DNA of 64,000 bases from Mycolicibacterium sphagni (GTDB lineage: Bacteria > Actinomycetota > Actinomycetes > Mycobacteriales > Mycobacteriaceae), in assembly GCF_013337765.1 (NCBI RefSeq), contig NZ_VBSB01000008.1:372001-436000 (forward strand), read 5' to 3'. Made by a program: the position numbers and the translations under genes. Every line of letters begins with the position of its first letter. Position 1 is the first letter of the stretch. Below the pieces are notes generated by a model. The model ran no database searches and was not told the DNA's origin. It was given only the letters and a program-made list of their open reading frames with translations. Below, piece after piece: positions 34,318 to 43,884 of the stretch.

Positions 34318-35910
34318 ATGACATCGCAGCAGGATGGGCGCTTCACCCTCGCTCAACCCCCGGTGCTTGCCGAGGGCTGGCGGATCGAACGCCGCACCGC
34401 ACCGAGCCGGCTGTTCGGCGCCAACGGTCTGCGCACCGGTCCCGACGGCCGGGTGTACATCGCCCAAGTGACCGGCAGCCAGATCAGCGCACTCGACATC
34501 GGTAGCGGCGCGGTCGACACCATCAGTGCCAAGGGCGGCGACATCATCGCTCCCGACGACGTCGCGTTCGACGATGCCGGCAACCTCTACGCCACCGAGG
34601 TGATGGACGGTCGAGTCAGCGTCCGCGCCGCATACGGCACCGCGCGGGTACTCCGGGACGATCTGCCCTGCGCGAACGGCATCACCGTGCACCGTGGCCG
34701 GTTGTTCATCGGCGAGTGCCGCGAGGGCGGCCGCCTGCTGGAGCTGGATCCGGGCAGCGGCCAGACCCGCATCCTGCTGGAGAACGTGCCCTCGCCCAAC
34801 GCGATGGAAGTCGGCCCGGACGGCCTGCTGTATTTCCCGGTCATGGGCGCCAACGAGATCTGGCGCATCGATCCCGACGGCGGCGCTCCAGAAGTCGTGG
34901 CGACGGGGCTCGGCGTGCCCGATGCCGTCAAGTTCGACTCGGGGGGCTACTTGGTCTCCACCCAGGTGCACAGCGGCCAGGTGCTGCGGATCGATCCGCG
35001 CACCGGGGATCAGACGGTGCTGGCCAATCTCAATCCGGGGCTGGACAACCTGACCTTCGTGGGTGACCGCCTGTTCGTCTCGAACTTCACCGGCGAGATC
35101 ACCGAGGTTCTCGACGACCAGCAGACCCGCGCGGTGTTGCCGGGCGGATTGAACTGGCCACTGGATCTCACGGTCGGGCCCGACGGCGAGTTGTATGTCG
35201 CCGACGGCACCTACTTCTACGTGCTGCGCGCCGACGGCACCCTGCACACCCTCGGCATGCTGTTCAGCCCTGGTTATCCTGGCTTCGTGCGCGGTGTGGC
35301 CGCGGCAGGCCCTGGCGAGTTCGTCGTGACGACCTCGGGTGGGCAGGTCGCGCGGTACCGCCCCGCCGAAGGCGAAAGTGATTTCCTGGCAGACGGATTG
35401 GACCAGCTCTACGGCGTCGCCCTGGGCCCGCGCGGCATCGTGGCGGTGGAACAGGGCACCGGGCGGCTGCTGTCGGTGGATGGCGGCCGCACCGAGGTGC
35501 TGGCCACCGGCTTGGACACCCCCGTCGGCGTGGCCATCGGCCCGGACGGCAACCCGCTGGTCAGCGAGCGCGGCCAGGTCGTGAGAGTGAACGGCACCAC
35601 CACGGAGCCGGTGGTGGACGGATTAGGTTGCCCGCAGGGCATTCTGGTGGCCGGCAACCTCCTCTACATCGTCGACGCGGAGGCCAAGTCGCTGATCGAG
35701 GTGGATCTGACCAGCGGGGCCCGCACCACCGTCGCCTCCGGTCTTCCGGTCGGAGCACCGCCCGGGGTCACCCCCAAGCCACTGCGCGGCATGCCGCCGT
35801 TCTCGGGGCCGCAAGGGCCGTTCGCCGGGATCGCCGCCGGACCCGACGGCACCCTGTACATCTCGGCCGATTCCGATGGCAGCGTGCTGGCGTTCCAACG
35901 GACGAGCTGA
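34318..35910 (+). CDS. SMP-30/NHL-type beta-propeller protein, possible lactonase
   Basis: A 530-residue protein made of repeated beta-propeller blades, with recurring GPDG-x-LY and GxANGL-type turns across the whole length (for example NGLRTGPDGRVYIAQ, PNAMEVGPDGLLYF, WPLDLTVGPDGELY). It resembles SMP-30/gluconolactonase and virginiamycin-B-lyase-like proteins. No signal peptide is visible from ATG 34318. In a pathway with a Baeyer-Villiger enzyme, a lactonase that opens the lactone product is an attractive role, but metal ligands cannot be assigned with confidence. It is the first gene of the right arm. Confidence 0.75.
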   Translation: MTSQQDGRFTLAQPPVLAEGWRIERRTAPSRLFGANGLRTGPDGRVYIAQVTGSQISALDIGSGAVDTISAKGGDIIAPDDVAFDDAGNLYATEVMDGRVSVRAAYGTARVLRDDLPCANGITVHRGRLFIGECREGGRLLELDPGSGQTRILLENVPSPNAMEVGPDGLLYFPVMGANEIWRIDPDGGAPEVVATGLGVPDAVKFDSGGYLVSTQVHSGQVLRIDPRTGDQTVLANLNPGLDNLTFVGDRLFVSNFTGEITEVLDDQQTRAVLPGGLNWPLDLTVGPDGELYVADGTYFYVLRADGTLHTLGMLFSPGYPGFVRGVAAAGPGEFVVTTSGGQVARYRPAEGESDFLADGLDQLYGVALGPRGIVAVEQGTGRLLSVDGGRTEVLATGLDTPVGVAIGPDGNPLVSERGQVVRVNGTTTEPVVDGLGCPQGILVAGNLLYIVDAEAKSLIEVDLTSGARTTVASGLPVGAPPGVTPKPLRGMPPFSGPQGPFAGIAAGPDGTLYISADSDGSVLAFQRTS

Positions 35911-35911
35911 C

Positions 35912-36652
35912 ATGACGCACGCCGAATCCGGGGATCACCGCTACATCCAGGTGGCCCGCACCCTCCGCAAGGAGATCGTCGACGGCGTGTACCCCGTCGG
36001 TTCCCAACTGCCCACCGAACACGAACTGTGCCAGCGATTTTCGGTGAGCCGCTACACCGTTCGCGAGGCGCTGCGCCGGCTGCGCGAGGACAACCTCGTC
36101 TCGTCACGACCGCGCGCGGGCACGATGGTGGTGCCGCGGCCGTCGTCACACGCCTACGTCCAGGACGTCGTGTCGATCAACGACCTGCTGGCCTTCGCGA
36201 CGGGCGCCCGGTTCGCGATCGAGTCGATCGCCATGGTCACCGTCGACGACGAGCTGGCGCAGCGCAGCGGGCTCAAGGTTGGCGAACAATGGCTGGCGGT
36301 GCGCGGATTCCGCCGCGCGGAGGGTGCCGACGCCCCGGTCTGCCGCACGGAGTACTACATCAATCGCGCGTTCGCGGCGGTCGGCCGGATGCTGCAGAAC
36401 CACACCGGGCCGATTTTCCCGCTCATCGAGGATCTGTTCGGCCTGAGCATCGTCGAAGTGCGCCAGGAGATCTCGGCTGTCCAAGTCGGAGTCGAGCTCG
36501 CCGACGCGCTGAAGGTCGAGCCGGGCACACCCGCACTGGAGATGCAGCGCACGTACACGACATCCGACGGCGAGATCGCGCAGGTGACAGTGAACACGCA
36601 CCCCGGTGCCCGGTTCCGCCATTCGATGACCATGCGACGAGTGAAGGGCTAG
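35912..36652 (+). CDS. GntR family regulator, HutC/UTRA subfamily
   Basis: A 246-residue regulator with an N-terminal winged helix (YIQVARTLRKEIVDGVYPVG, then LPTEHELCQRFSVSRYTVRE at about residues 31-50) and a C-terminal UTRA ligand domain (PALEMQRTYTTSDGEIAQV near the end). UTRA regulators usually repress catabolic genes until a small metabolite binds. It lies 1 nt after the propeller gene and is co-transcribed with it. The two TTGTC-Y-GGAC sites in the divergent promoter at 34185 and 34282 are its probable operators. Confidence 0.92.
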   Translation: MTHAESGDHRYIQVARTLRKEIVDGVYPVGSQLPTEHELCQRFSVSRYTVREALRRLREDNLVSSRPRAGTMVVPRPSSHAYVQDVVSINDLLAFATGARFAIESIAMVTVDDELAQRSGLKVGEQWLAVRGFRRAEGADAPVCRTEYYINRAFAAVGRMLQNHTGPIFPLIEDLFGLSIVEVRQEISAVQVGVELADALKVEPGTPALEMQRTYTTSDGEIAQVTVNTHPGARFRHSMTMRRVKG

Positions 36653-36658
36653 CCGGGC

Positions 36659-38224
36659 GTGCGCACCGCACAGCGGGATTCGGAGTTGGCTACGCAGTCC
36701 TTTGCCAGCGGCCTGTGGGTGCGCGAAACGCTGGCCGATGCGCTGGCCGCGGCAGCGCGTGAGACTCCGCAGCGGGAGGTCCTGGTCGACGGTCCGGTGC
36801 GGCTGGACTGCGCAACGTTGTACGACCGGGCCAGCCGGATGGCCGGCGCCATGCGGGCCGGCATGCCGACCGGCAGCGTGGTGTCGTTCATGCTCCCCAA
36901 TTGGCACGAGGCCGCGATCGTCTATCACGCCGCGACCGTGGCGGGCATGGTGGTCAACCCGATCCTGCCGTCGCTGCGCGACCACGAGTTGGCCTTCATC
37001 CTGGCCGATGCCGACGTCCGAATGATCTTCATCCCCGACGAGTTCGGCGGGCATGACTATGCGGCGATGCTGCAGCGGGTCACCGCCGCGATGCCGTCGC
37101 CACCCACCGTCGTCGTGGTGCGGGGTGAGCCACAACCGGGGCAGGTCAGATTCGACGCACTCGACGCCGAGGCGCCCACGACACCCCCGGCGGTGGATCC
37201 CGACGCGCTTCGGATGATCATGTACACCTCGGGCACCACTGGGCGCCCGAAAGGGGTTTTGCACAGCCAGAATTCGATTCATGCCCTGATCCAACAGCTC
37301 GGCGAACACTGGCGGGTCGAGCCGGGGTCGGTGTATCTGGTGCCCTCCCCGATCGCGCATATCGGGGGTTCGATCTATGCCTTCGAGTTCCCGGTCCTGC
37401 TCGGCAGCGTCGCGGTGCTGATGGAGCGCTGGGATGCCGATGCCGCCGTCGGGGTCATGGTCAGTGAGCGGTGTACGCACATGTCCGGGGCGACTCCGTT
37501 CCTGCAGCATCTGTTGGCCGCCGCCCAGCGAGCCGGTACCCGGTTGCCGGACCTGAGGGTGTTCATCTGTGGCGGCGCTTCGGTGCCCCCCGCGCTGATC
37601 CGCAGCGCCGCAGACTATTTCGAGAATGCCGCCGTCACCCGCGTGTACGGCTCGACCGAGGTGCCCGTGATCTCGGTCGGCGCGCTCGGTGATATCGACC
37701 ATGCCGCCGAGACCGATGGCCGGCCCGGCATTGCCGACGTCATCATCGTCGACGGCGAAATCCGGGCCCGCGGACCGCAGATGCTACTGGGTTACCTACA
37801 TCCCGAGGACGAGGCCGGCGCGTTCGACGACGACGGCTATTTCCGGACCGGCGACCTCGGCCACTGGGTGGACGGCCACTATCTCGTCGTCACCGGGCGG
37901 GCCAAGGACATCGTGATCCGTAACGGGGAGAACATCGCGCCCAAGGAGGTCGAGGACGTGCTGCTCGGCCACCCCGACATCCGTGAGATCGCGATCGTGG
38001 GGATTCCCGATCCGCACACCGGGGAGCGCGCCTGCGCGGTGGTGGTCGCCGACCGTCCACCCGGGCCCGGCGTCGCCGACCTACGGGATTTTTTGCAGGC
38101 CACCGGTGTCGCAAAATTCAAGTGGCCCGAAGCGGTCGTCATCTGGGACTCGTTGCCCAAGAATGACGCGGGCAAGGTACTCAAACATCAGATCCGAGCA
38201 AGGTTGGTCGAGGCGGATGGGTGA
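36659..38224 (+). CDS. Acyl-CoA synthetase (AMP-forming), first of two
   Basis: A 521-residue ANL-superfamily ligase that makes an acyl-CoA through an acyl-AMP. The ATP loop is [13 protein letters not shown], then YGSTE in mid-protein, TGDLGHW, and a C-terminal KNDAGKVLK with the catalytic lysine. It starts at GTG 36659, 6 nt after the GntR stop, and its stop overlaps the next SDR by 8 nt. It probably activates the starting acid or an acid formed after ring or side-chain cleavage. Confidence 0.9.
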   Translation: MRTAQRDSELATQSFASGLWVRETLADALAAAARETPQREVLVDGPVRLDCATLYDRASRMAGAMRAGMPTGSVVSFMLPNWHEAAIVYHAATVAGMVVNPILPSLRDHELAFILADADVRMIFIPDEFGGHDYAAMLQRVTAAMPSPPTVVVVRGEPQPGQVRFDALDAEAPTTPPAVDPDALRMIMYTSGTTGRPKGVLHSQNSIHALIQQLGEHWRVEPGSVYLVPSPIAHIGGSIYAFEFPVLLGSVAVLMERWDADAAVGVMVSERCTHMSGATPFLQHLLAAAQRAGTRLPDLRVFICGGASVPPALIRSAADYFENAAVTRVYGSTEVPVISVGALGDIDHAAETDGRPGIADVIIVDGEIRARGPQMLLGYLHPEDEAGAFDDDGYFRTGDLGHWVDGHYLVVTGRAKDIVIRNGENIAPKEVEDVLLGHPDIREIAIVGIPDPHTGERACAVVVADRPPGPGVADLRDFLQATGVAKFKWPEAVVIWDSLPKNDAGKVLKHQIRARLVEADG

Positions 38225-38999
38225 CATACAGGTAGCGGTGGTGACCGGCGCGAGCAGCGGAATCGGATTCGCCTGCGCCACAACGCTCGCCGAGATGGGA
38301 ATGGCTGTCCTAGGCACCGGACGCGACGCAGAGCGGCTGACTGGACTGGCCGAAGCCATCGGCGATCCCGACCGGGTCGCCACGCTGGCCGTCGACCTGA
38401 CGGCGGACGACGCCCCGCAGCGGATCGTCGACCTCGCGGTGTCCCGGTGGGGCCACATCGACTTCCTGGTCAACAACGCCGGGGTCGGCAGCCCCAAACC
38501 GTTGCACGAAACCGACGACGAGACATTGGATTACTTCCTCGGCGTCATGCTGCGGGCCCCGTTCCGGTTGGCCCGCGACGTGATTCCGCACATGCGGCCG
38601 GGTTCGGCAATCATCAACATCACGTCGACGTTCGCGGTGGTCGGCGGACTTCGCGGCGGCGCCTATTCGGCGGCCAAGGGCGGTCTGACCGCACTGACCA
38701 CACACATCGCCTGTCAGTACGGCGCACAGGGGATCCGGAGCAATGCGGTCGCCCCCGGGGTGACCGTGACTCCGATGGTCGAGCACCGCCTTGAGGATCC
38801 CGGTTTCAAGAAGATGCAGACCGAGATGACGCCGCACACCCGGTTGGGACGCGTCGAGGACATCGCGGGCACGGTGGCGTTCCTCTGCTCCCCCGCAGGC
38901 AGTTTCATCAACGGGCAGACAATCGTGGTCGACGGCGGCTGGAGCTCCACGAAGTACCTGTCGGAGTTCGCGCTGTCTTCGGAGTGGGTCCGGCGGTGA
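38217..38999 (+). CDS. SDR family oxidoreductase
   Basis: A 260-residue classical short-chain dehydrogenase: TGASSGIG cofactor loop near residue 10, NNAGVG near residue 80, catalytic Ser in NITSTFAV, Tyr-x3-Lys in AYSAAKGG, and [12 protein letters not shown] near the C-terminus. ATG 38217 lies inside the end of the synthetase gene, and its stop overlaps the GTG of the second synthetase (GTGA). Its place between two CoA ligases suggests it handles a hydroxyacyl-CoA or hydroxy-acid intermediate. Confidence 0.88.
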   Translation: MGDIQVAVVTGASSGIGFACATTLAEMGMAVLGTGRDAERLTGLAEAIGDPDRVATLAVDLTADDAPQRIVDLAVSRWGHIDFLVNNAGVGSPKPLHETDDETLDYFLGVMLRAPFRLARDVIPHMRPGSAIINITSTFAVVGGLRGGAYSAAKGGLTALTTHIACQYGAQGIRSNAVAPGVTVTPMVEHRLEDPGFKKMQTEMTPHTRLGRVEDIAGTVAFLCSPAGSFINGQTIVVDGGWSSTKYLSEFALSSEWVRR

Positions 39000-40465
39000 A
39001 TCTGTTCGCCACCCTCGATCAGGCGGCTGCCCGATTCGGTGACCGCGGCGCGGTCTACCGCGGCGAGCAGCAGCTGCACACCTGGAGTCAGCTGCGGGAG
39101 CGTGCACTGCGGCTGGCCGCGTCGTTGCGCCAGACCTACAAACCCGGGCAGCGGATCGCGATCGCCAGCGAGAACCGCGCGGAGATCGTCGAATTGTTCT
39201 ATGGGGTGTGGGCCGCCGAGTGCGTCGTCGTCCCGGTCAACTTCAAGCTGCATCCCCGCGAGATGGTGCAGATCCTCGAAGACTCTGGAGCGGCAACGGT
39301 ATTCGCATCGCCGAAGATCGCTGCGGAGCTGACACCGGACTCCCCTGTCGTCGTCGAGCAGATCGGCGGCCCGGACTACGAGCACCTCTTCAGTGCGCCG
39401 CCGGCAGCAATCCCCTCGACCGACCCCTCGACACTGGCCTGGCTGTTCTACACCAGCGGCACCACCGGTCGCTCCAAGGGCGCGATGCTGTCGCATCGCA
39501 ACCTCACCGCGATGACGGTGGCACATCTGGCCGATATCGATTCCCCCGACGAGAACTGCAGCCTGCTGCACGCCGCCCCGATGTCCCACGGCTCGGGGCT
39601 CTACATCGCGCCATATGTCCTGCGTGGCGCCCGCCAGGTGGTGCCCGCATCGGGCGCTTTCGATCCCGACGAGTTCCTCGACCTGTGCGGCGCGCACCCG
39701 GGCTCGTCAGCCTTCCTGGCGCCCACCATGATTCAGCGTCTTGTCGGGACCGGACGCAACGCGCCTGCCACGTTGCGCACGATCGTCTATGGCGGGGGCC
39801 CGATGTACGTCGACAGCCTCAAGAAGGCGATGGCGGCGTTCGGGCCGATCTTCGCCCAGATCTACGGCCAGGGCGAAGCGCCGATGACGATCACCGGATT
39901 GCGGCGTACCGACCACGATTCGGACGACGATGCGATCCTCGGTTCGGTGGGCTATCCCCGCTCCGGAGTCGAGGTTGCGGTGTTGGGCGAAGACGACGAG
40001 CCCGCCGCACCCGGACAGATCGGCGAGATCGCGTGCCGCGGCGATGTGGTGATGTCCGGGTACTGGAACAACGCCGACGCGACGCGGGAGACATTGAAGG
40101 ACGGCTGGCTCTACACCGGCGATATGGGCTCGTATGACCAGCGGGGCTACCTGACTCTGCGGGACCGCTCCAAGGATGTGGTGATCAGCGGCGGCAGCAA
40201 TATCTATCCGCGGGAGGTCGAGGAGGCGCTACTGGAGCATCCGGGTGTGACCGAGGCCTGTGTGGTCGGCGCACCCGACCCCGAGTGGGGCGAGGTCGTC
40301 GTCGCCTTCATCGTCGGCACCGCCGCCGGCAACGCGCTCGACTCTCACCTGCTGGATCGGATCGCCCGGTTCAAGCGCCCCAAGCGCTATATTTTCGTCG
40401 ACGACCTGCCCAAGAACAGCTACGGCAAGGTGCTCAAACGCGAATTGCGCGCCCGGCTCCGGTAA
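38996..40465 (+). CDS. Acyl-CoA synthetase (AMP-forming), second of two
   Basis: A 489-residue ANL ligase with ATP loop [23 protein letters not shown] in mid-protein, TGDMGSYDQ and the C-terminal [12 protein letters not shown] containing the catalytic lysine. It starts at GTG 38996, overlapping the SDR stop. It is clearly different in sequence from the synthetase at 36659, so two distinct acids are probably activated in this pathway, or the same acid at two stages. Confidence 0.9.
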   Translation: MNLFATLDQAAARFGDRGAVYRGEQQLHTWSQLRERALRLAASLRQTYKPGQRIAIASENRAEIVELFYGVWAAECVVVPVNFKLHPREMVQILEDSGAATVFASPKIAAELTPDSPVVVEQIGGPDYEHLFSAPPAAIPSTDPSTLAWLFYTSGTTGRSKGAMLSHRNLTAMTVAHLADIDSPDENCSLLHAAPMSHGSGLYIAPYVLRGARQVVPASGAFDPDEFLDLCGAHPGSSAFLAPTMIQRLVGTGRNAPATLRTIVYGGGPMYVDSLKKAMAAFGPIFAQIYGQGEAPMTITGLRRTDHDSDDDAILGSVGYPRSGVEVAVLGEDDEPAAPGQIGEIACRGDVVMSGYWNNADATRETLKDGWLYTGDMGSYDQRGYLTLRDRSKDVVISGGSNIYPREVEEALLEHPGVTEACVVGAPDPEWGEVVVAFIVGTAAGNALDSHLLDRIARFKRPKRYIFVDDLPKNSYGKVLKRELRARLR

Positions 40466-40482
40466 CCACATTCTCCTCTGCA

Positions 40483-40488
40483 TAGAAT
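40483..40488 (+). promoter_or_regulatory. Predicted -10 element for leaderless enoyl-CoA hydratase mRNA
   Basis: TAGAAT ends 6 nt before ATG 40495, placing the transcription start at the A of the start codon. No Shine-Dalgarno-like site is present. The gene may therefore be expressed apart from the GntR-linked arm. Confidence 0.5.
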
Positions 40489-40494
40489 GCCGCT

Positions 40495-41406
40495 ATGCCC
40501 CAGGATTACCGCTTCCTCACCTATGAAGAGCTCGACGAAGGCCGCATCGCGCGCATCATGCTCAACCGTCCCGAGGCGCGCAACGCTCAGAACCGCGGCC
40601 TGCTGGTGGAGCTCAACGAGGCGTTCCTGAGGGCTGAGGCCGACGACAAGGTCCGGGTGGTCATCCTGGGCGGTCATGGCCCGATGTTCTCCTCCGGCCA
40701 CGACCTCGGGTCGGCGGTGTCGCGGGCCGAGCACACCCCCGGACCGGACCAGCACCCGAGCTTCCAGGTGAATGGTGCCACCCGGGAGGGTGCGGAAAGC
40801 CTGATGCTCCAGGAGTGGCATCACTTCTTCTCCAACACCCGCCGCTGGCGCGACCTGCGCAAGATCACGGTCGCGCAGGTGCACGGTGACGTCTACGCCG
40901 CCGCTCTGATGCTGATGTGGGCCTGCGATCTGATTGTGGCCGCCGAGGGCACCCGCTTCGCCGACGTCGTCGGTGCGCGGCTGGGCATGTGCGGCGTCGA
41001 GTACTTCGCCCACCCGTGGGAGTTCGGACCCCGCAAGACCAAGGAGCTGATGCTCACCGGTGACGCGATGACGGTGGACGAGGCCTACCAGCTGGGCATG
41101 ATCTCGAAGGTCTTCCCGCAGGACGAGCTCGCCGACAAGACGCTGGAGTTCGCCCGCCGGATCGCCGAGGTTCCCACCATGGCGGCGTTGCTCGCCAAGG
41201 AAGCGGTCAACCAGACGGTCGACAACATGGGCTTCTACAACGCCCTGAACGCCTGCTTCACCCTGCATCAGCTCAATCACTCGCACTGGGCGCAGGTGCA
41301 CGAGAACGGCTGGCCGGTGGGCCTTGAAGAGGATGGTCTGCCGAACTGGAAGACCGCTCCGCCGATCGTGCCCGCGGTCAAGGACCAGGTCCGCGCCGAG
41401 GGCTGA
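40495..41406 (+). CDS. Enoyl-CoA hydratase/isomerase family protein
   Basis: A 303-residue crotonase-fold protein. The oxyanion-hole segment GGHGPMFSSGHDLG is near residue 60, and KITVAQVHGDVYAAALMLMWACDL holds the second oxyanion loop. Long insertions around residues 75-110 and a C-terminal extension set it apart from short fatty-acid hydratases. It would hydrate the enoyl-CoA made by the acyl-CoA dehydrogenase pairs, or cleave a ring as some crotonases do. It is followed by a strong hairpin at 41426-41459. Confidence 0.87.
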   Translation: MPQDYRFLTYEELDEGRIARIMLNRPEARNAQNRGLLVELNEAFLRAEADDKVRVVILGGHGPMFSSGHDLGSAVSRAEHTPGPDQHPSFQVNGATREGAESLMLQEWHHFFSNTRRWRDLRKITVAQVHGDVYAAALMLMWACDLIVAAEGTRFADVVGARLGMCGVEYFAHPWEFGPRKTKELMLTGDAMTVDEAYQLGMISKVFPQDELADKTLEFARRIAEVPTMAALLAKEAVNQTVDNMGFYNALNACFTLHQLNHSHWAQVHENGWPVGLEEDGLPNWKTAPPIVPAVKDQVRAEG

Positions 41407-41425
41407 GTCCACCTTCTTCTTTTGT

Positions 41426-41459
41426 CGCCGGCTGTGCGGTTTCGACCGCGCAGCCGGCG
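41426..41459 (+). terminator. Hairpin terminator behind enoyl-CoA hydratase gene
   Basis: A 14-bp stem with one G-U pair and a 6-nt loop (TTTCGA), starting 20 nt after the stop codon. There is no U-tract, as is common in mycobacteria. It marks the end of the right catabolic arm. Confidence 0.65.
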
Positions 41460-41774
41460 TCGTATCTGTGCACCCGAGCCCGATCACGGCAAAGCACCGT
41501 TTACGGCTCACCTGAATCGATCAAGTCATTACATACTCGTCACGACCGCTCCAGGGCGATTCACGAGACCTTCTGAGACTGTCGAACAGCTGACAATGTC
41601 GACTTGTCGAAACGCACTGGTATGGCGTTTAATTCGCAGAACGCGCAAAGGTGAATATCCCGATTCCGTTCTAATTTATCAGTGATACTGTTAAATGCGA
41701 CACACTATTTCGCGAAACGTGGTGGAAAGCACAGACTTTGGTATGCGCGCAAATTAGTTGTTAGTTTCGGCCAC
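41460..41774. other. AT-rich intergenic region
   Basis: About 315 bp without a convincing gene, noticeably lower in GC than its surroundings, especially from 41510 to 41765. It contains small inverted repeats (GACAA/TTGTC arms at 41592-41608 and TATCA-G-TGATA at 41677-41687). It probably holds the promoter of the NlpC/P60-like gene. An in-frame upstream GTG at 41682 would extend that gene but lacks a ribosome site. The low GC hints at a transferred or weakly constrained segment. Confidence 0.5.
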
Positions 41775-42341
41775 ATGTTTGCAATCGCGACGTTGATGAC
41801 TCTGATCAGTCAGGTGTCAGGCACGCCGTACATCCCCGGTGGGGACAGTCCGGCTGGCACCGACTGCTCAGGGCTGGCCTCCTGGGTGTCCAATGTGGCC
41901 ACCGGCAGGCCCGTGTACGGCAGCCGGTTCCACACCGGCAATGAGGAAGCTGCCCTCCTCGCTCGCGGATTCCACTACGGAACCGCTCCGAATTCGCTCG
42001 TGATCGGCTGGAACGGTCGCCACACCGCGGTCACGCTGCCTGACGGCACCCCGGTGTCCAGTGGCGAGGGCGGCGGCGTGCGGGTCGGCGGTGGCGGCGC
42101 CTATCAGTCGCAGTTCACCCACCACATGTACCTGCCGATGCCCGCCGACGAGATGGCCGATCCGCTGGCACCGCCGGCGCCCGACGCCCCGGATGCTCCC
42201 CCGCCGGGCGCACCCGTGTTCGTCGACGCTGTCGACGCTCCGCCGCCTGGGGATCAGCCGCCACCGCCCACCGGTGACATCGTGCCCGTCGGCGCCGAAA
42301 TGGCACCGCCGCCAGCAGATCCCGCTCTCCAACCCGCCTAG
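41775..42341 (+). CDS. NlpC/P60-like cell-wall peptidase domain protein
   Basis: A 188-residue protein with the start of an NlpC/P60-type fold: GTPYIPGGDSPAGTDCSGLASWV, with the likely nucleophile Cys31, and WNGRHTAVTLPDG, with the likely His83. The last 50 residues are Pro/Ala/Asp-rich. Such enzymes cut peptidoglycan stem peptides. No normal signal peptide is seen from ATG 41775, so export or self-processing is unclear. The upstream region is AT-rich. It is followed by a perfect hairpin. Confidence 0.68.
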   Translation: MFAIATLMTLISQVSGTPYIPGGDSPAGTDCSGLASWVSNVATGRPVYGSRFHTGNEEAALLARGFHYGTAPNSLVIGWNGRHTAVTLPDGTPVSSGEGGGVRVGGGGAYQSQFTHHMYLPMPADEMADPLAPPAPDAPDAPPPGAPVFVDAVDAPPPGDQPPPPTGDIVPVGAEMAPPPADPALQPA

Positions 42342-42352
42342 AAACCCCTGCG

Positions 42353-42387
42353 ATCAGCCGCGCTGCCACCCTGGCAGCGCGGCTGAT
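42353..42387. terminator. Bidirectional hairpin terminator
   Basis: A perfect 16-bp inverted repeat with a 3-nt CCC loop, between the convergent NlpC/P60-like gene and the ferredoxin gene. Its position and symmetry fit a shared terminator for both. Confidence 0.8.
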
Positions 42388-42411
42388 TCGTCGTCAAAAG
42401 CCTTGCGGCAC

Positions 42412-42618
<207 letters not shown>

Positions 42619-42631
42619 CTAACCGCGATCG

Positions 42632-43834
42632 TCAGGGGTTGATGGTGTTCTCGCCGACCTGACGGCCCCACACGTATTCGGTGAGCAACGGCTGGCCGAG
42701 CTCGAAGTGGTTGTACGGCGCGATCGACGCGCCGTCGTCGACCACCAGATACGGCGCCGGCCAGAAGTTGCGGTCGACCGTCTGCCAGCACCCGGGCGCC
42801 CCGCCAGGGCCGCCCTGGCCGTTGGTTCGCGGCAGATTATCGGGATAGACATAGGGATTCGGCGCACCGAGGATCTCGGTCACCGTATCGAGCGAATATC
42901 CGTTGCCGCCGAAGGCAGCCAATGCTGCCGGGGATGCCTGGGCGATGTTGCGCAGCCCGCAGAAGAGTTCGGGGCTGTACTTGTCGAGCAGGCGGGTGCT
43001 GGTCACCAGATCCGCCAGTGCACGCACGAAATAGGGGTGGCCGCGTTCGAAGATGTCGGCACCGGTATTGCCGAACCCGACGGAGGCCAGCAGCGCGGCG
43101 TCGATGTCCTTCTGCTGCGCGTTCAGCGAGTGCGCGGTGACGGTCAGGTTGTCGAGCGCGTTCCACAGGTCAGGGCTGGCCTTGGTGTAGACGTCAGCCA
43201 GGTCGGACAGCCGCTGGATGTCCTGACGGATCTGCGGCATCTGCGGGTTGACGTCGTCGAGCACCGCGTTGCCGTTGACGATCGACTGTCCGAACTTGGT
43301 GCCAAGGCCGCCCAGCGCCTCGGCGGTCGCCGACAGCGTCAGATTGAGCTTGACCGGGTCCACCTTTTCGGCGATCGAGGTGACCGTCTCGAAGAGCGTG
43401 TTGAACTCGGTGGTGACCGAGGATGCGTCGATGACGGTGGAACTGCTCATCCGGGCGGCGGATGGGTTTTTCGGCGTCGACAACGCCACATACTTGTTCC
43501 CGAACACCGTGCTGGCTCTGATGTCCGCGTGCACGTTGGCCGGGATGCTGGCCAGATAGCGCGGGTCGACGTCGAGTGTCACTTTCGCGATCGTCTTACC
43601 GTCGCGCTCGGCCGAGGCCACCTTTCCCACCCGCCCGATGATCACCCCGTTGTAGGTGACCTTCGAACCCGCATCCATTACCAGGCCCGCCCGATCGGAG
43701 ACCATGGTCAGCGCTGTCCGCGGTGAGAGGTCACCGCGGAATTGCAGATAGATCAGCGTGACGACGCCGACGATCACGACCAGGAACAGAATGCCCGCGG
43801 TCTTGAGCGGGGGCCGGTCGCGCCACCTGCTCAC
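42632..43834 (-). CDS. Orphan MCE family protein (MceA-like)
   Basis: A 400-residue MCE protein. It has one N-terminal membrane helix (residues about 12-30), an MCE domain (about 38-115, with GSKVTYNGVIIGRVGKV) and a long helical region typical of the needle-forming Mce chains. Mce proteins carry lipids across the periplasm with YrbE permeases and five sister chains, none of which is present here. The GTG start has no good ribosome site and overlaps the stop of a 17-codon ORF (GTGA), so translation is probably coupled. Confidence 0.85.
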   Translation of the reverse strand: MSRWRDRPPLKTAGILFLVVIVGVVTLIYLQFRGDLSPRTALTMVSDRAGLVMDAGSKVTYNGVIIGRVGKVASAERDGKTIAKVTLDVDPRYLASIPANVHADIRASTVFGNKYVALSTPKNPSAARMSSSTVIDASSVTTEFNTLFETVTSIAEKVDPVKLNLTLSATAEALGGLGTKFGQSIVNGNAVLDDVNPQMPQIRQDIQRLSDLADVYTKASPDLWNALDNLTVTAHSLNAQQKDIDAALLASVGFGNTGADIFERGHPYFVRALADLVTSTRLLDKYSPELFCGLRNIAQASPAALAAFGGNGYSLDTVTEILGAPNPYVYPDNLPRTNGQGGPGGAPGCWQTVDRNFWPAPYLVVDDGASIAPYNHFELGQPLLTEYVWGRQVGENTINP

Positions 43835-43884
43835 CGCAGCGCCCAGCTGTCGGGGTCATCATCCCGCGGCCAACCGCCGGACAT
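43831..43884 (-). CDS. 17-codon leader ORF overlapping the orphan mce start
   Basis: ATG 43884 is preceded by AGGAGG at a spacing of 4 nt, the best ribosome site in this area. The frame encodes a 17-residue acidic peptide (MSGGWPRDDDPDSWALR) and stops at TGA 43833-43831, overlapping the mce GTG at 43834. It is a likely leader or coupling ORF. A less likely alternative is the true N-terminus of the Mce protein separated by a frameshift. Confidence 0.5.
   Translation of the reverse strand: MSGGWPRDDDPDSWALR

Noticed and set aside
36146..37702. Minus-strand open frame of about 518 codons opposite the GntR and CoA-ligase genes
   Set aside because: It overlaps two genes with strong motifs and has no ribosome site or domain.
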